This document shows positions 11,982 to 22,875 of a stretch of 64,000 bases of DNA, one piece after another. Below the pieces are notes generated by a model. That model had not been told where the DNA came from. It ran no database searches and saw only the letters and a list, made by a program, of their open reading frames with translations. The position numbers and the translations under genes are program-made. Every line of letters begins with the position of its first letter. Positions within the stretch are counted from its first letter, which is position 1. The stretch is from Circinella umbellata (lineage: Eukaryota > Mucoromycota > Mucoromycetes > Mucorales > Lichtheimiaceae): the NCBI GenBank assembly GCA_025093555.1, contig JAIWNF010000019.1:310001-374000 (forward strand), given 5' to 3'.

Positions 11982-14900
11982 TGGACTTCCGAGCCTGCAT
12001 TCATGGTCATCGGCCATGGGTGTTAGTCATGGAGTAAGTCCCTGGATCCTAGTACACCAGCTGTAGTGTGGACTGCACTGCCTGTGAGTCCTTTTCTTTA
12101 TCAAGTCCACCCGTTGAGGTGTCATCCTAGCGTGGGCGCAGAGGCTTCGGCGTTTTTGGCGCTTTGTGGTTTTGGTGTGTGGCGCTTTCCATGCGCCACA
12201 GAGTTCTCCCGCGTTTTTGTTTGAGGGCGCAGGCACCTATCATTGGAAGGTGCACATTCCGATCTCTTTGCGGAATAGCTTCTACACTTGTTTTTGGTGT
12301 TCGCAAGATGACCCGTATTGGGCAAAAAACCCTTGTATTAGGATATAGGTTTATTGTGCGTTGACGCAGATGAACTTGGAGACATTGGTATGAATTCTGG
12401 CTTAAGGTGGCTGGATTATCAACATTAGGTTATCCTTTGGAGTATTTGCAAAACTTCCACAATCTCTCTTTTGTTTTTACTATAACAAGAACTCAAGTAA
12501 TCGGGTGGTGACTTATTTGGACCAACACAAACTGAACTAAAAACATTGGTATAAAGTATGTCTTCTTGGTATCGAGCCAAAGTCATAGTGAATGAACCAA
12601 TGAGGGCCCAAGATCTATATGACTCAATCAAGACTGTTTTGTAAGCCAACAAGCCATATTTTTTATGCGCACTCACTACCAGCAAAAACCATGGTTATGA
12701 AAAACAAGGAATAAACATTGGAACCGCGAAAAAAAAAGCATCCATCAATATGAAGTATTTTTTTTCGTAAACACCAAAAAAGAAACAGATCAGCAAAAAT
12801 GTCACAAGAACCATTCAATATTATGATTTATCAAAATACAACACCATGTCACAAAACAAATGATAACGCCATCAATCAATTTATCACCAATAATTTTCAA
12901 ATCAATACCGCCTTTTTACATATACGGAGAAAAAGGAAGATCATTTAAAAACAAGCGCTCACAATTCGTGTTTGACAACGAACACAAATCTTTTCAAACC
13001 AAACCGAACCATTTACAAATCTTGTACAACAAAAACAGCAAGCGCTTGTCGTCGTGTATGTAAACTTATCGAGAACAGTACCAGGAGCAGAACTCTTATT
13101 ACAGCAGATAATTTCTCAATCCACCTCAAAAGCAAACATATTGCTGTTATACAGGTAGACGAATAACGGGTATTAAAAAGAGCCAAGAAAATGTCAATTA
13201 TACGAAGCAAGGACTATAGATGTATCTCTGTGAATTACTATATTTCGTCAGTCAAGTGGCAATAAAACTACATATACTTGTGTCCAATCACAGCAGAATC
13301 GTCGTCGTCACTAATATCACAATTCATCATGAAATATTCATCACCATTGAACAACATATGAAAATTTAACTCTTTACTATCAAGTAAAACAGAAGGCATA
13401 TTGGAGAGACATTACTAAAATTAATCGTCATGACATTTACCCACCAGATACTTCAACACATCTAATGCCAAGTTATAATATTCAAGAGTAACAGCCAGTG
13501 TAATCGTAATCACCATTCAAGGTTCAAGTACATCGCTTATTGGGGCGATAATACAAAACCCAGATATAAACAAGCACGCGACTAGCACTTTATGAATCGA
13601 AAATCAACAGCTACGTACTGATTTAGTTACATACGATCAACTTGGTAATAACAGCAACATTGCATCAAGAGTAATGAGCATACTATAATAATTTGAGCAG
13701 CATAATATCTTTATATAACTGTTATCGTCACCACCATCTTTAAAAGACAAAGACAAAGGTCAAACACCAAAAAATCATCACGATTTGTCCTATTGAAGAA
13801 TCAAGACAGCAATATTTCGAAAATTGAAAACTCTAACTATATTGATACAATTGGTTTTTATCTCAACAATTCAAATCATGAAACCACATTTTTTTAAAAC
13901 AACAACAACAGATCATCAAGACGTTTATATTTCAGAGCAATATGAAAAATGATCAAGGAACACATAAAGAACATCATCACTTATATATATTTATATCATC
14001 GCCGTGCAAATTGATACAACATATACCACATATAAGAATGGCAGCAAATAACAAGTTAGAAGACAAGAAAAACCACACAAAAAAAAACCATCAAAGTAGT
14101 CTCTCAAAAGAATCATATAATACAAGTAAGTAAATCATCTCTCTATCATTACTTATATATGGAGAAAATGAAGAAAAAACATATACAAATATCTATAATC
14201 AAGATATTCTTTAATGATCCGTGGCAGGAAATTGCACATGCGTAGTACATCAGAAACAGAAATCTCAAGACTCCATGAGAATATTATCATAAAATATATT
14301 CAAAAACAAAAAACAAAAACACTATACACTAAAGAGTTTATTTTGAATCACAGAAACATATTCAGGCAAGCATAATAGTTACTATTATAATTTCTTCAAT
14401 TACACACTAATATGTCTTATAACTAATACGTAAATACATATTTAACTTAACAATAACACTAGAAGTGTCCTTTGCGTCTATTGAAGAGTACACAAGCATA
14501 TTTACATACAAATAATAAAACGGCCCGCATATTATGTATATCGGTAGCCAAAAAAGAAGAGAAGAGATAGTCACGAAGAGCGTTGTAAAGTAACACTCTG
14601 CCCTTGTACAAACTAGAAGTATAAACTAGAAATATACTTTTTTTTTAATAATAAATATAAACCTTCTAGATGATTATAACAAACAACATAAAAGTTTTGG
14701 GTGTTACTTCTCGGTAAGTACCACCTCTTCTCCTAGGACAGATGTCCGAATGACAATTTGAGCACCGCGGTGAATTTCTTCTTTGCTTTTTAGAATGTTG
14801 CTGTTGTTGTGGTGGTGGTGAACAAATTATACTATAGCATAGAAGGTGGTTGTGAGAAAGTATATGAGAATCGTGCCATCATGTTTCGTGAAAATATTGT

Positions 14901-15300
14901 TGAATGCTAAGGCGGGTAAAAAGCTGGATTAGAATGAAATGTTTGTTGTAGTGGTGTGCATCATGACGGATTATTATTAGCTTGTGACTGATAAGTAAGA
15001 GCTCGTGGATTAACAAGAGGAGATGGTGCTTAAGCTTCAGAAGCGATACAATGTTTTGAAAGATATTACATGTGATTCACATAACACAACAATGGTTGCA
15101 TATCATTTGTCAACTCTAATGTACTTTTTTTTAACAGTGTATTAAGTTTGGCGATTATCCCAAGTACGCAGATGCTTTGAATACGTATAAAATATATTCT
15201 TTCCGTCAACTTTATCGTGTGAATTCTATAGCACAGCAAACTTCTTTCAATCAGTTCATGTTTTCATATCTTTTACTCTGATAGAAGCCAGGAATTCTTT
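11982..15300. other. stretch without a supported gene
   Basis: 12000-12420 is noticeably more GC-rich than its surroundings, with overlapping short frames on both strands, and may be an old insertion or gene remnant. A minus-strand 86-codon frame at 12425-12685 has no recognised motif. 12700-14200 is A- and C-rich on the plus strand (many CAA and ATCA words) without a long frame. I recognise nothing in it. Confidence 0.4.
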
Positions 15301-15310
15301 TTTGAGATTG

Positions 15311-15694
15311 TTAAATAAATTTCTGCTCTTTTTTGTATGAATTAGTGTAAATTGACAAACAAAGACTGCTGCCATTTCTGAATATACAGTATGTGATTGA
15401 TGGCAAAGTACCTTTAATGGGAGCTCTGTTGATATTGTTGTCATCTACATTCAAATTCTTTATTGCATAATCGTTGCTAAATTTTGTTGATATAGATGTT
15501 ATATCGTAAGTTTCATTTAATCGTTGTACATGGTTACGATTTAACCACCTTTCAAAACATTCCGGCATATTAATCTCAAGGTCAAGATATAGTTGTTGAA
15601 TGTCATTAATAACCCAAATGTCTAAATGTTCACAATACTCGGCACCTGTACGGTTAAAAGTACATATACATATTAGATAAGCTATTATATGCAA
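15311..15694 (-). CDS. hypothetical protein fragment, unknown family
   Basis: The frame is a 127-codon minus-strand ORF. A likely splice acceptor (ACCGTACAG) precedes the part reading GAEYCEHLDIWVINDIQQLY, so the true coding part probably begins near 15650 as an internal or terminal exon. The sequence is balanced in composition and looks protein-like (INMPECFERWLNRNHVQRL). I do not recognise the family. It lies on the same strand as the broken transposase-like gene at 16138 and could be a 3' relic of it or an unrelated gene remnant. Confidence 0.3.
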   Translation of the reverse strand: MHIIAYLICICTFNRTGAEYCEHLDIWVINDIQQLYLDLEINMPECFERWLNRNHVQRLNETYDITSISTKFSNDYAIKNLNVDDNNINRAPIKGTLPSITYCIFRNGSSLCLSIYTNSYKKEQKFI

Positions 15695-16137
15695 GATTAC
15701 GTTTTAGGCGGTATTCCATTAATAGAGTACACGTAAATTGGGGGCTGGCGCCAAATGCACCAAAATTACACATTATGTTGAATAAACACCACCTATTAAA
15801 GAATTTGTACGTACCTCTTGAGCAACAGTATAAGCAGAGTTCATTTTTATGTTGTCCGCGTTAAAGAAATAATTTGATATTTAGTGGATCCAAAATCTGA
15901 CCATACTTCACCTATTCAAGAAAGTTCACTGCTTCATTCTGTAACGAGCAACAATCGGATACGTAAACACAGTTAAATTATATGACCAAGAATTATATAG
16001 AAAAAAAAACGAACTGTTATTGATTTATGAAAGAGAAGTTTATATATGTTTTGTATTTGATTTATTTTATGTATTTTTAATGCTCATACTATAATTACAA
16101 TTTCATGTGATTTGGATTTAAATATAATAATGATTGT

Positions 16138-16748
16138 TTAGGAGTGTCGGGACTCTTTTTTTTTTTTCTCGAATAGTGGCTTCCTAGACGTAATACACTT
16201 TAAAGGTCCAAAAGTCACGAAAACACAACGAACTGGAAAGAATAATTCTTCTGGAAGTGGGATTATTCGACGTACTCTTGACAGCAACCAGGATTTTCTT
16301 GTTCTGTGGATATGGTCAAAATCTTTATTTTTTTTCTTTAGGTACGCCTTAACACGGTTTACATCATCTTTATCCATCACCATTATTACATCCGTTACGA
16401 CACGCTGAAATTTAAATCGTAAACCATGTTTTTTTGGTACCTCGATTCTTTTCAATGCATGCCAAAAAGCATGTAAGACTCGGGATCGAATGATACTAGT
16501 TGAATTGGCATGATCATCAAAACAACTGGTGCTTATTTTTACAAGTACTTCATTGCCAATGCATGTCGAGTGTTGATCGACTTCGTTTGATTCTGGTGTC
16601 TGTGTGTTAATTATGTCATTACTAACATAATTATTATCAATGTCATCCCAGCTGTTATCTAATTCCTCATCCATGTATTCGTTTGCTGCTATTTCACTAT
16701 CAATGTTATCGTCTATATTTTCCCATGTGTAATCTTCGCAGTTGTTGA
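16138..16748 (-). pseudogene. fragment of transposase/exonuclease-family gene, split by LTR
   Basis: The minus-strand frame is open from the LTR boundary (16748) to about 16138. Its middle matches the gene at 47142-52075: both have a KKHGL/RKHGL motif, an (M/I)DKDD motif, RVRRIIPLPEEL versus RVKRVVPPPEEL, then FGPLKC versus YGPLRC and RKPLF versus ERPLF. Only this middle segment is left; the frame runs into a lysine run and stops. Upstream, the same frame resumes beyond the LTR at 22748-22800 once one copy of the GTTGA target duplication is discounted, so the LTR landed inside coding sequence. It is clearly inactivated. Confidence 0.75.
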
Positions 16749-17197
16749 TGTGATATTTGGTTATTTTAATAAAAGTAGGAAATAAAAACAGACAAGGTAT
16801 AAATCCTTTGAGACTTTGTTATATATCTTTAATAATAATTTAGAAACTAGAATAAAGTTATTTCTTTAAAATAATATTTACAACCCGTATTTATATGATT
16901 TCTATTCTATGAGTTATGGGGCTTAGTTAATAGAATGATGTGGGTGATTGATAGTAAAGTCGGGTACTTGATATTAGTCATTAATATTGAGAAGGTTACT
17001 ATAGCTACTGTTCTGAAGTATATTGGGCTTAGCCATGATACTCTCTTTTATTCTTTAATTTAAGTTGACGAGGCGCAGGAGATCGTTATGCGATTTTACT
17101 CAGTTTCCTTTTTAGAATTGAGTTCTGTTCACGTCTGTATTTTAAATATTTCAAATATGATTTCTTATTTCATCTGGGATAAACATCTCTTTCGCCT

Positions 17198-18621
17198 ATG
17201 AGTCTAAAAAAACGTCCTCGCACACGACCAAAATCTCACACATCCAACGCGAACAAGTCTTCTAATGACAATCGCCCCAAAACAACAATACCGTTTATTA
17301 AAAGTATTCGTCGCTCTATTTTTTCTCCAGGGGCTTCAGACTCAACACACCAAAACCATATTCGCACCACTGAATATTTTCGTTCCATTAATCCAAGTCT
17401 ATTTTTTGAAACCACCATTGTCACCACCGATCGTTCAACAATCTTTGATGCAATTGCTCAACAATTTCCATTGGCTCCTCCCCTTGGCGTTCAACTTCGA
17501 TTCAAAGACAAACGAGTTGTAGTAGAAATTACACCTCGCGATGAGGAGCAACGCCATCACTTAATGAACATTGGGTTGAAGATTAAGGACCAAATCATTA
17601 TGGGTACTCCTGCTCTCCGCAAAGGGTCAGGCTTTATGGTGATTAACCTTTATGATCTTCCTCATAAGTCCTACGACGACTTAAGTCATGATCTCCAAAA
17701 TATGCTTACACCATATGGTCGAGTCTTGGACATCAGTCTCTTTTTATCTTCGCCGCCTTTTTTTTTATGGGTCAAGCTTGTGTATCTTTAGATGTTACTC
17801 AGTCTGACCAAACTTTGTCCACGCACACTTTATTATATCCTGGCATGGATCATGAAATACGTGCCTTTTGGAAAGGATCGCCGCCATATTGCCGTATTTG
17901 CCATGAAGACACTCACGAAAAAGATTCCTGCCCCAAATCTAAAGCTCAACATCTTCTAGCATGCTCGTCATGTGGACAGTATGGTCATGCCCATACTGTC
18001 TGTTCAAAAAAATCTCAACCAAAATCAGTCAATCCCGCCAAAAAAAAATTTGATGGTAACACGACAGGACCTGTGCGACCACCTACCAAGCAACGTTCCC
18101 CTGTCTCTAATTTAGGATTATTTGTCAATAATGACGATAGCAGTGATAGTGAATATTCGTCTGCTCCTCCTTCTCCAGACATTTCTCCGGACATGGAGCT
18201 CGATGCTATTGATGATACCACTATAACACACTTGGATAGTATGGCACAAGGGCAAGAGAACGACTTGATGACTTCCCAAGGTTCGGCTGCTTCCTCGGAG
18301 CATGTCATTGTGACACCTGCGGTAACCTTAGCTGACACATCTTTTTATCCTGCTCAACAAAACATTATTACTACTAATGACGCACCACCCAGAATGGTTC
18401 CACCAACATCTGAGAATAGCCAGTTATCTTCTTTTAATATTTCTTTAGAATCTGATACACCAACAGCGTCTGCTAATGATCCAAATAATGTCACTCAATC
18501 CCTGTCTCTTATGCAAACTGTTAATGGCGTGGCCGCAAAAATTCTTGGCTCTACTTATAGTAAAGCAGGTGTTCGTCGTAGCTCTCGCCAACCCAAACCA
18601 AACCAAAAGTATAATCAATGA
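17198..18621 (+). pseudogene. LINE ORF1, nucleic-acid-binding protein, one frameshift
   Basis: The first frame runs from ATG 17198 to a stop at 17789-17791. A second frame opening at 17767 continues the protein to 18621. The junction is a T9 run at 17758-17766; one extra T would make a single reading frame of about 474 codons. The N-terminal half is basic (KKRPRTRPKSH). The second half has two CCHC zinc knuckles, CRICHEDTHEKDSC and CSSCGQYGHAHTVC (CX2CX4HX4C), near 17897-18004. A Ser/Asp-rich linker and a basic end (RRSSRQPKPNQK) follow. It should coat the LINE RNA. Slippage on T9 could be a mutation, an assembly error or a real frameshift site. Confidence 0.85.
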
Positions 18622-21600
18622 AAGATATCAATATAAGAATAGGTACCCTCAACTGTCGCGGGTTACCCAAGACAGCTGAGCCTCAACGCAGTAAACATTT
18701 TATTCGCTTCTTACGATCTCAATCAATTGATATTTTAACTTTACAGGAAACACATGCCACTGATACAGACCTCCAATCCCGTTTTCATACACAACTTCAA
18801 TCCTCCTCTTCTTTTTGGTCCCAACATGTTGGTATCGTTTCTCTCAACCCTGCTATCACACTTTCTCTCAATTCTTTTTACTTGGATGGTCGTGTCATGC
18901 ATGTTACTGCTTCTCATTTATCCTCTTTTTTTTCCCCTATTAATATTTTTGTCATATACGCCCCAGCTCGTTCTTCTCAACGAGAACCCTTTTATACCTC
19001 TTTATCTCAATTGTCTATTTTTTCTACTCCTTCTATCGACCGTAGTGTTCTTTTAGGAGACTTTAATTATCAAATTCTTTCTCGCTCTCCCAGTGGGATA
19101 CCTGATATTTGGAAAACTCATCTTTCTTCTTTTTGGGTAGATTGTGTGACATCCCCTGGTTGTTGCCCTACCCCTACTTTTCTTCGTCACTCTTCCCGTT
19201 CTTGTCTTGATTATATTTTTATGTCTCATGACTTATACCCCTATACTTCCTCCCCTATTATTGATTTTATTAACCCACTATGGACTGATCATCAACTTGT
19301 TTCTATAGAATTGCGCTTAGGCCAAGTTCCTCTTGGGCCTGGTATGTGGCGTTGCAATCCTACATTAGCTCATGATGCTAAGTTCTGTAGTGAGTTATAT
19401 CACGTGCTTGACAATGAATTTTTAACATTACCAGCATTTCTCTCCAAACAACAAACATGGGAACAGATTAAAATAATTACTGGCAAATTTGCACGTAAGT
19501 ATTCAAGAAAAAAAGGTACACATAATCGACTTCATCTACGCTCTCTGCAAACAGAACGACGCCGCTATTTATCATCCCATAACAACACAGAAATACATCA
19601 AGACTCTTATTTGCTTTCACTTGAAGCCGAAATTGCTTCAGTTCAATCTGACATGGTACATATTGATGCTCTCCGTGCTGGTTTACGTTGGCGTGAAAAT
19701 GGTGAACGCTCTGCTGGATATATAAAACGCTCTATTGAAGCTCGACAAACAAAACGCAACATTACTCAACTTCGTCATCCTATTACGGACCGTTTATGTA
19801 ATACTTCAGACACTATGACTGATGCTGCTCAACAATTTTATCAACAGCTATATACACCAGAACCTATCGACTTTACTGCTATTGATCATCTACTTCAATC
19901 TGTACCGACTGGACTTCTATCATCATCAACTACACAATCGTTTTTATTATCTGCCTTTACTTTAGAGCAACTTATCGATGGTGCTAAACGTGCGCCACGG
20001 GCAAGTAGCCCTGGAAGTGATGGATTGCCGTATCCAATTTTACGCCTCCTTTTTGAACACCCCTTAGCTGGTAGCCTCGCTGTTAATATTTACAATGAGG
20101 CACTTCATGCTGGTGTTTTTCCTGATTCTTGGACTGCAACCCGTTTGTGTCTATTACCCAAAAAAGGGGATTTGTCTTTATTGTCTAATTGGCGTCCAAT
20201 TTCATTAATTAATACTGATGCCAAGGTGTTTAGTCGATTGGTAAATGACAGAGTGCTTCCTGCCGTTCGGCCGATTATCTCTCCCGTACAAACTGGTTTT
20301 TTGGCAGGTAAGTTCATTGGGGATAATGGTTTAGCTGCTCGCCTAATTATGGAATATGCTCGGCATTATCGTCTTCCTGGAGTGGGTATTATGTTGGACC
20401 AGTTCAAGGCTTATGATCGTGTTCATCCCACCTACCTACGTCGTGTTCTCCTCCACATTGGTCTACCAACATCACTCGTTCTGTCACTTTGTACTCTGTT
20501 TTTCAGTACAACTCTTTCTGTTATGGTCAATGGGTTTCTTAGTGGTCCTATCAATCAAGGTAGAGGTTTACGCCAAGGTGATCCAATTTCGCCAGTTTTA
20601 TTCAACCTTGCATTTGATCCACTATTACGCATTATACTGGATGATCCACTCTTTCATGGCTTTTCTTTCAACAAAAGTCTTGGTATGCTTCCTTTGGTAG
20701 CACCTGCCCCGATCAAAGTTTTGGGCTATGCTGATGACGCACTATTTTTTTTATCTGATTTCAATGATTTCCATCGCCTCCAAGCTTCTCTCTCTATATA
20801 TAGCAGGGCATCCAATGCTAAGGTTAATTACCTTAAAACTGAAGCTATCTCCTTGTCTGGTGCTCGTCAACAAGAATGGCAAGATCTTCTACAATCAGCT
20901 GACATTAATGCTTGGCATGATTATCGTTCTTTATCTGCTGTTCGCTACCTTGGATATCCCTTGGCCTCTACCTCATCTCAATTGAATGCCTTTTTAGATG
21001 GTCTCTTGGTTAAGCTCCGGACTGCCAGTGATATTCATCTACAACGAGGATTATCTATTCAAGGCCGGAGTACTGTAATAAATACTCTTATTATGTCAAA
21101 AATCTGGCATGTGTTACGGATTACCCCAGTTTCAAAACAATTCCACCAACGTATACGTAGTTTAGTGACTCGATTCCTTATGTATAAAATGTTTCCTCCT
21201 GTTAAATATAACACACTCATATTACCCAAATTTATAGGTGGTTTAGGTATCTTGGATTCAAGATTACAACAAAAAGCACTGCAGTTACGATGGCTTTCTT
21301 CTTTATTTTCTAATTCTTCTCCCTCTTTTCTTTCTTGCTTTTTATCTTATTTTTTAACTTCTACTTCACATTGTGTGGATCCCCTTTTACCATTACTTTT
21401 TCCTTCTCTACGCTCTCCTACTCTTCGTTCTATTCATACACTTTCATCTTTATTCTCTGCTATTGATGAACTTCAAGCAGGACCATTGCTTTCTGATCCA
21501 TCTATGGCAACCTGTCTCTGTCTGCCTCTATCATTCGTCATACAAACTGTTGCGGGATCATCCTATGTTCCAACAAAATTTTTATCTACTTTACGCGTTG

Positions 21601-22427
21601 CTGATGCGTACTTGTTTGATACCAATATTAATCGTCTTCGTCCTAGAACTAGGGCCGAACTTGGTGTTGGCCGAAACTCGATTATTCAGTTGTTCTGTGC
21701 TTTAGATACTGGAAAATGTTTGATTTCTGATTATCTTGCTCGTGCTTTGCTACCTGGTGCTCCCATTCTGGTTTCCGCTGGTTTTTATATTGGTCAGGTT
21801 GACTTCACGCCTTTTTATAATCGACTCCAAATCAACTCCATACCTCTACATCAATGTACCACTCGCACTTATCGTCTCTCTCGTCAACAGTCCACAATCA
21901 CTATGGTTACAGATGATCCATCTTATCCTTCCCTCACCAAGTCTAAATGGGAAGTATTTTGGAAAGCTCGTATCCTACCAGCTGCTCGTACTATTTGGTG
22001 GAGAGCTTTACACAACAAAATTTCATGCCGCTCAATACTGCACCATATTTTGCCTACTCATTTTGACAATGATCTATGTCCCCTTGGTGATTCTCAAACT
22101 GATTCTGTTTCTCACTTTTTGTTCTCTTGTGAATCCAAATGGATTGTTTGGCAACAAGTACTCCAGGATTGTACTCTTACACCAGTTTCTCAAGAAATGA
22201 TTTCCGATGCCATCTTCAAACTTCATATGCCAAACTGGAATTCCTTTCCATCACCACTTTCACCTATTCAACTACTCTCAGGTACGCTGATAGGGGTATG
22301 GAGAGCCCATTGGTTACTTGTTTTCTCTTCTGTTCCCTTTACACCTAGCAACGTTATTGATTCTACTCAGAAACTTCTTATTAACTTCCGCCAGGAAGAG
22401 GCTCTCTTTGACCGCCAACCTCCCTAA
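18618..22427 (+). CDS. LINE ORF2: APE endonuclease and reverse transcriptase
   Basis: This is an uninterrupted 1269-residue protein that nicks the target and copies the element RNA at the nick. The N-terminal APE-type endonuclease shows LNCRGL, LQETH (residues 42-46), GDFN (147-150), LDYIF and WTDHQ (222-226, with the catalytic Asp-His). The reverse transcriptase spans roughly residues 455-760. Visible motifs are SSPGSDGLPY, a DQFKAYDR block near residues 594-601, GLRQGDPISPVLFN, and the catalytic YADD at 704-707 (the usual residue before ADD is F or Y). The C-terminal part has KARILPAARTIWWRALHNK and CPLGDSQTDSVSHFLFSC, where the usual CxxC finger has lost its second cysteine. The ATG overlaps the ORF1 stop in ATGA, suggesting translation by termination-reinitiation. 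The reading frame is complete, so the insertion is probably young. Confidence 0.95.
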   Translation: MKDINIRIGTLNCRGLPKTAEPQRSKHFIRFLRSQSIDILTLQETHATDTDLQSRFHTQLQSSSSFWSQHVGIVSLNPAITLSLNSFYLDGRVMHVTASHLSSFFSPINIFVIYAPARSSQREPFYTSLSQLSIFSTPSIDRSVLLGDFNYQILSRSPSGIPDIWKTHLSSFWVDCVTSPGCCPTPTFLRHSSRSCLDYIFMSHDLYPYTSSPIIDFINPLWTDHQLVSIELRLGQVPLGPGMWRCNPTLAHDAKFCSELYHVLDNEFLTLPAFLSKQQTWEQIKIITGKFARKYSRKKGTHNRLHLRSLQTERRRYLSSHNNTEIHQDSYLLSLEAEIASVQSDMVHIDALRAGLRWRENGERSAGYIKRSIEARQTKRNITQLRHPITDRLCNTSDTMTDAAQQFYQQLYTPEPIDFTAIDHLLQSVPTGLLSSSTTQSFLLSAFTLEQLIDGAKRAPRASSPGSDGLPYPILRLLFEHPLAGSLAVNIYNEALHAGVFPDSWTATRLCLLPKKGDLSLLSNWRPISLINTDAKVFSRLVNDRVLPAVRPIISPVQTGFLAGKFIGDNGLAARLIMEYARHYRLPGVGIMLDQFKAYDRVHPTYLRRVLLHIGLPTSLVLSLCTLFFSTTLSVMVNGFLSGPINQGRGLRQGDPISPVLFNLAFDPLLRIILDDPLFHGFSFNKSLGMLPLVAPAPIKVLGYADDALFFLSDFNDFHRLQASLSIYSRASNAKVNYLKTEAISLSGARQQEWQDLLQSADINAWHDYRSLSAVRYLGYPLASTSSQLNAFLDGLLVKLRTASDIHLQRGLSIQGRSTVINTLIMSKIWHVLRITPVSKQFHQRIRSLVTRFLMYKMFPPVKYNTLILPKFIGGLGILDSRLQQKALQLRWLSSLFSNSSPSFLSCFLSYFLTSTSHCVDPLLPLLFPSLRSPTLRSIHTLSSLFSAIDELQAGPLLSDPSMATCLCLPLSFVIQTVAGSSYVPTKFLSTLRVADAYLFDTNINRLRPRTRAELGVGRNSIIQLFCALDTGKCLISDYLARALLPGAPILVSAGFYIGQVDFTPFYNRLQINSIPLHQCTTRTYRLSRQQSTITMVTDDPSYPSLTKSKWEVFWKARILPAARTIWWRALHNKISCRSILHHILPTHFDNDLCPLGDSQTDSVSHFLFSCESKWIVWQQVLQDCTLTPVSQEMISDAIFKLHMPNWNSFPSPLSPIQLLSGTLIGVWRAHWLLVFSSVPFTPSNVIDSTQKLLINFRQEEALFDRQPP

Positions 22428-22445
22428 TCCTTATCCCCCATATAT

Positions 22446-22449
<4 letters not shown>

Positions 22450-22490
<41 letters not shown>

Positions 22491-22694
22491 CTTATATAGT
22501 TTAATTCATCTTTTCGATAATACCCTAATTCTCTTACTTTTCTTTATCTTCCTTTTCTTCCTTTTTCTCTGTGCCGTAGAATATCCTTTATTAGTATTGC
22601 AGTGTATTGTATTATTGTGTCTTGTTTCTGTCTATCCAACCACTGTTGTCTCATAATTCAGTGGCCGCCAATAAATTCATTTTCTTGAAGTTTT
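22450..22694 (+). repeat. internal A39 tract and 206-bp tail segment of the LINE
   Basis: The run of 39 A is followed by 206 bases of T-rich, non-LINE-like sequence, an AATAAA signal (22670-22675) and then the terminal A13. Two poly(A) tracts, the inner one just after ORF2, is what a 3' transduction leaves. The alternative is that the A39 is part of this family's normal 3' UTR. Confidence 0.6.
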
Positions 22695-22747
22695 AAAAAA
22701 AAAAAAATTCATCTGGGATAAAGAGATAATGTTCTTATAATACAACA

Positions 22748-22870
22748 GTTGATGTTGTGTTGTTGTATAGCATTGTCGTTGTTAATCGATTCGGGTAGCA
22801 GTAAACTTGCAGCTTGTTTTTAGCAAATAAGACTACACCGGGCATCTGATGCCTCATAATCAACCTGTTC
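22748..22870 (-). pseudogene. continuation of the LTR-split transposase-like gene
   Basis: On the minus strand the frame reads QAASLLLPESINNDNAIQQH toward the LTR boundary, and it is in phase with the piece beginning at 16748. A stop lies just upstream of QAAS, so either an exon starts here or the gene was already damaged. To the right, homology to the duplicated segment begins at about 22876. Confidence 0.6.
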
Positions 22871-22875
22871 TTGGC

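Larger units (their letters stand above)
17184..22707 (+). mobile_element. non-LTR retrotransposon (LINE), 5.5 kb, 15-bp TSD
   Basis: The LINE is bounded by the 15-bp duplication TTCATCTGGGATAAA (17169-17183 and 22708-22722) and ends in an A13 tail (22695-22707). An AATAAA signal lies at 22670-22675. It carries two ORFs in the usual order (gag-like with two CCHC knuckles; endonuclease plus reverse transcriptase). The 5' UTR is only 14 bases before the first ATG, so the copy is either full length with a minimal leader or slightly 5'-truncated. A run of 39 A at 22450-22488 lies 23 bases after the ORF2 stop. The APE endonuclease plus CCHC architecture fits the L1/Tad-type groups, but the clade needs a phylogeny. 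Confidence 0.95.
16749..22747 (+). mobile_element. solo LTR, copy 2, split by a LINE
   Basis: The left part (16749-17183) and the short right part (22708-22747) together equal copy 1 at 2008-2467. The pentamer GTTGA flanks both outer ends (16744-16748 and 22748-22752), a perfect 5-bp target duplication. The break inside is the LINE insertion. The LTR therefore inserted first, into the transposase-like gene, and the LINE came later. Confidence 0.92.

Noticed and set aside
11982..12420. GC-richer block considered as rRNA, tRNA or LINE remnant
   Set aside because: I found no rRNA words, no T-loop consensus and no RT motif; left as unidentified.
19489..22348. Several 70-154-codon frames inside the LINE
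   Set aside because: They lie within the intact ORF2 in other frames and have no motifs.
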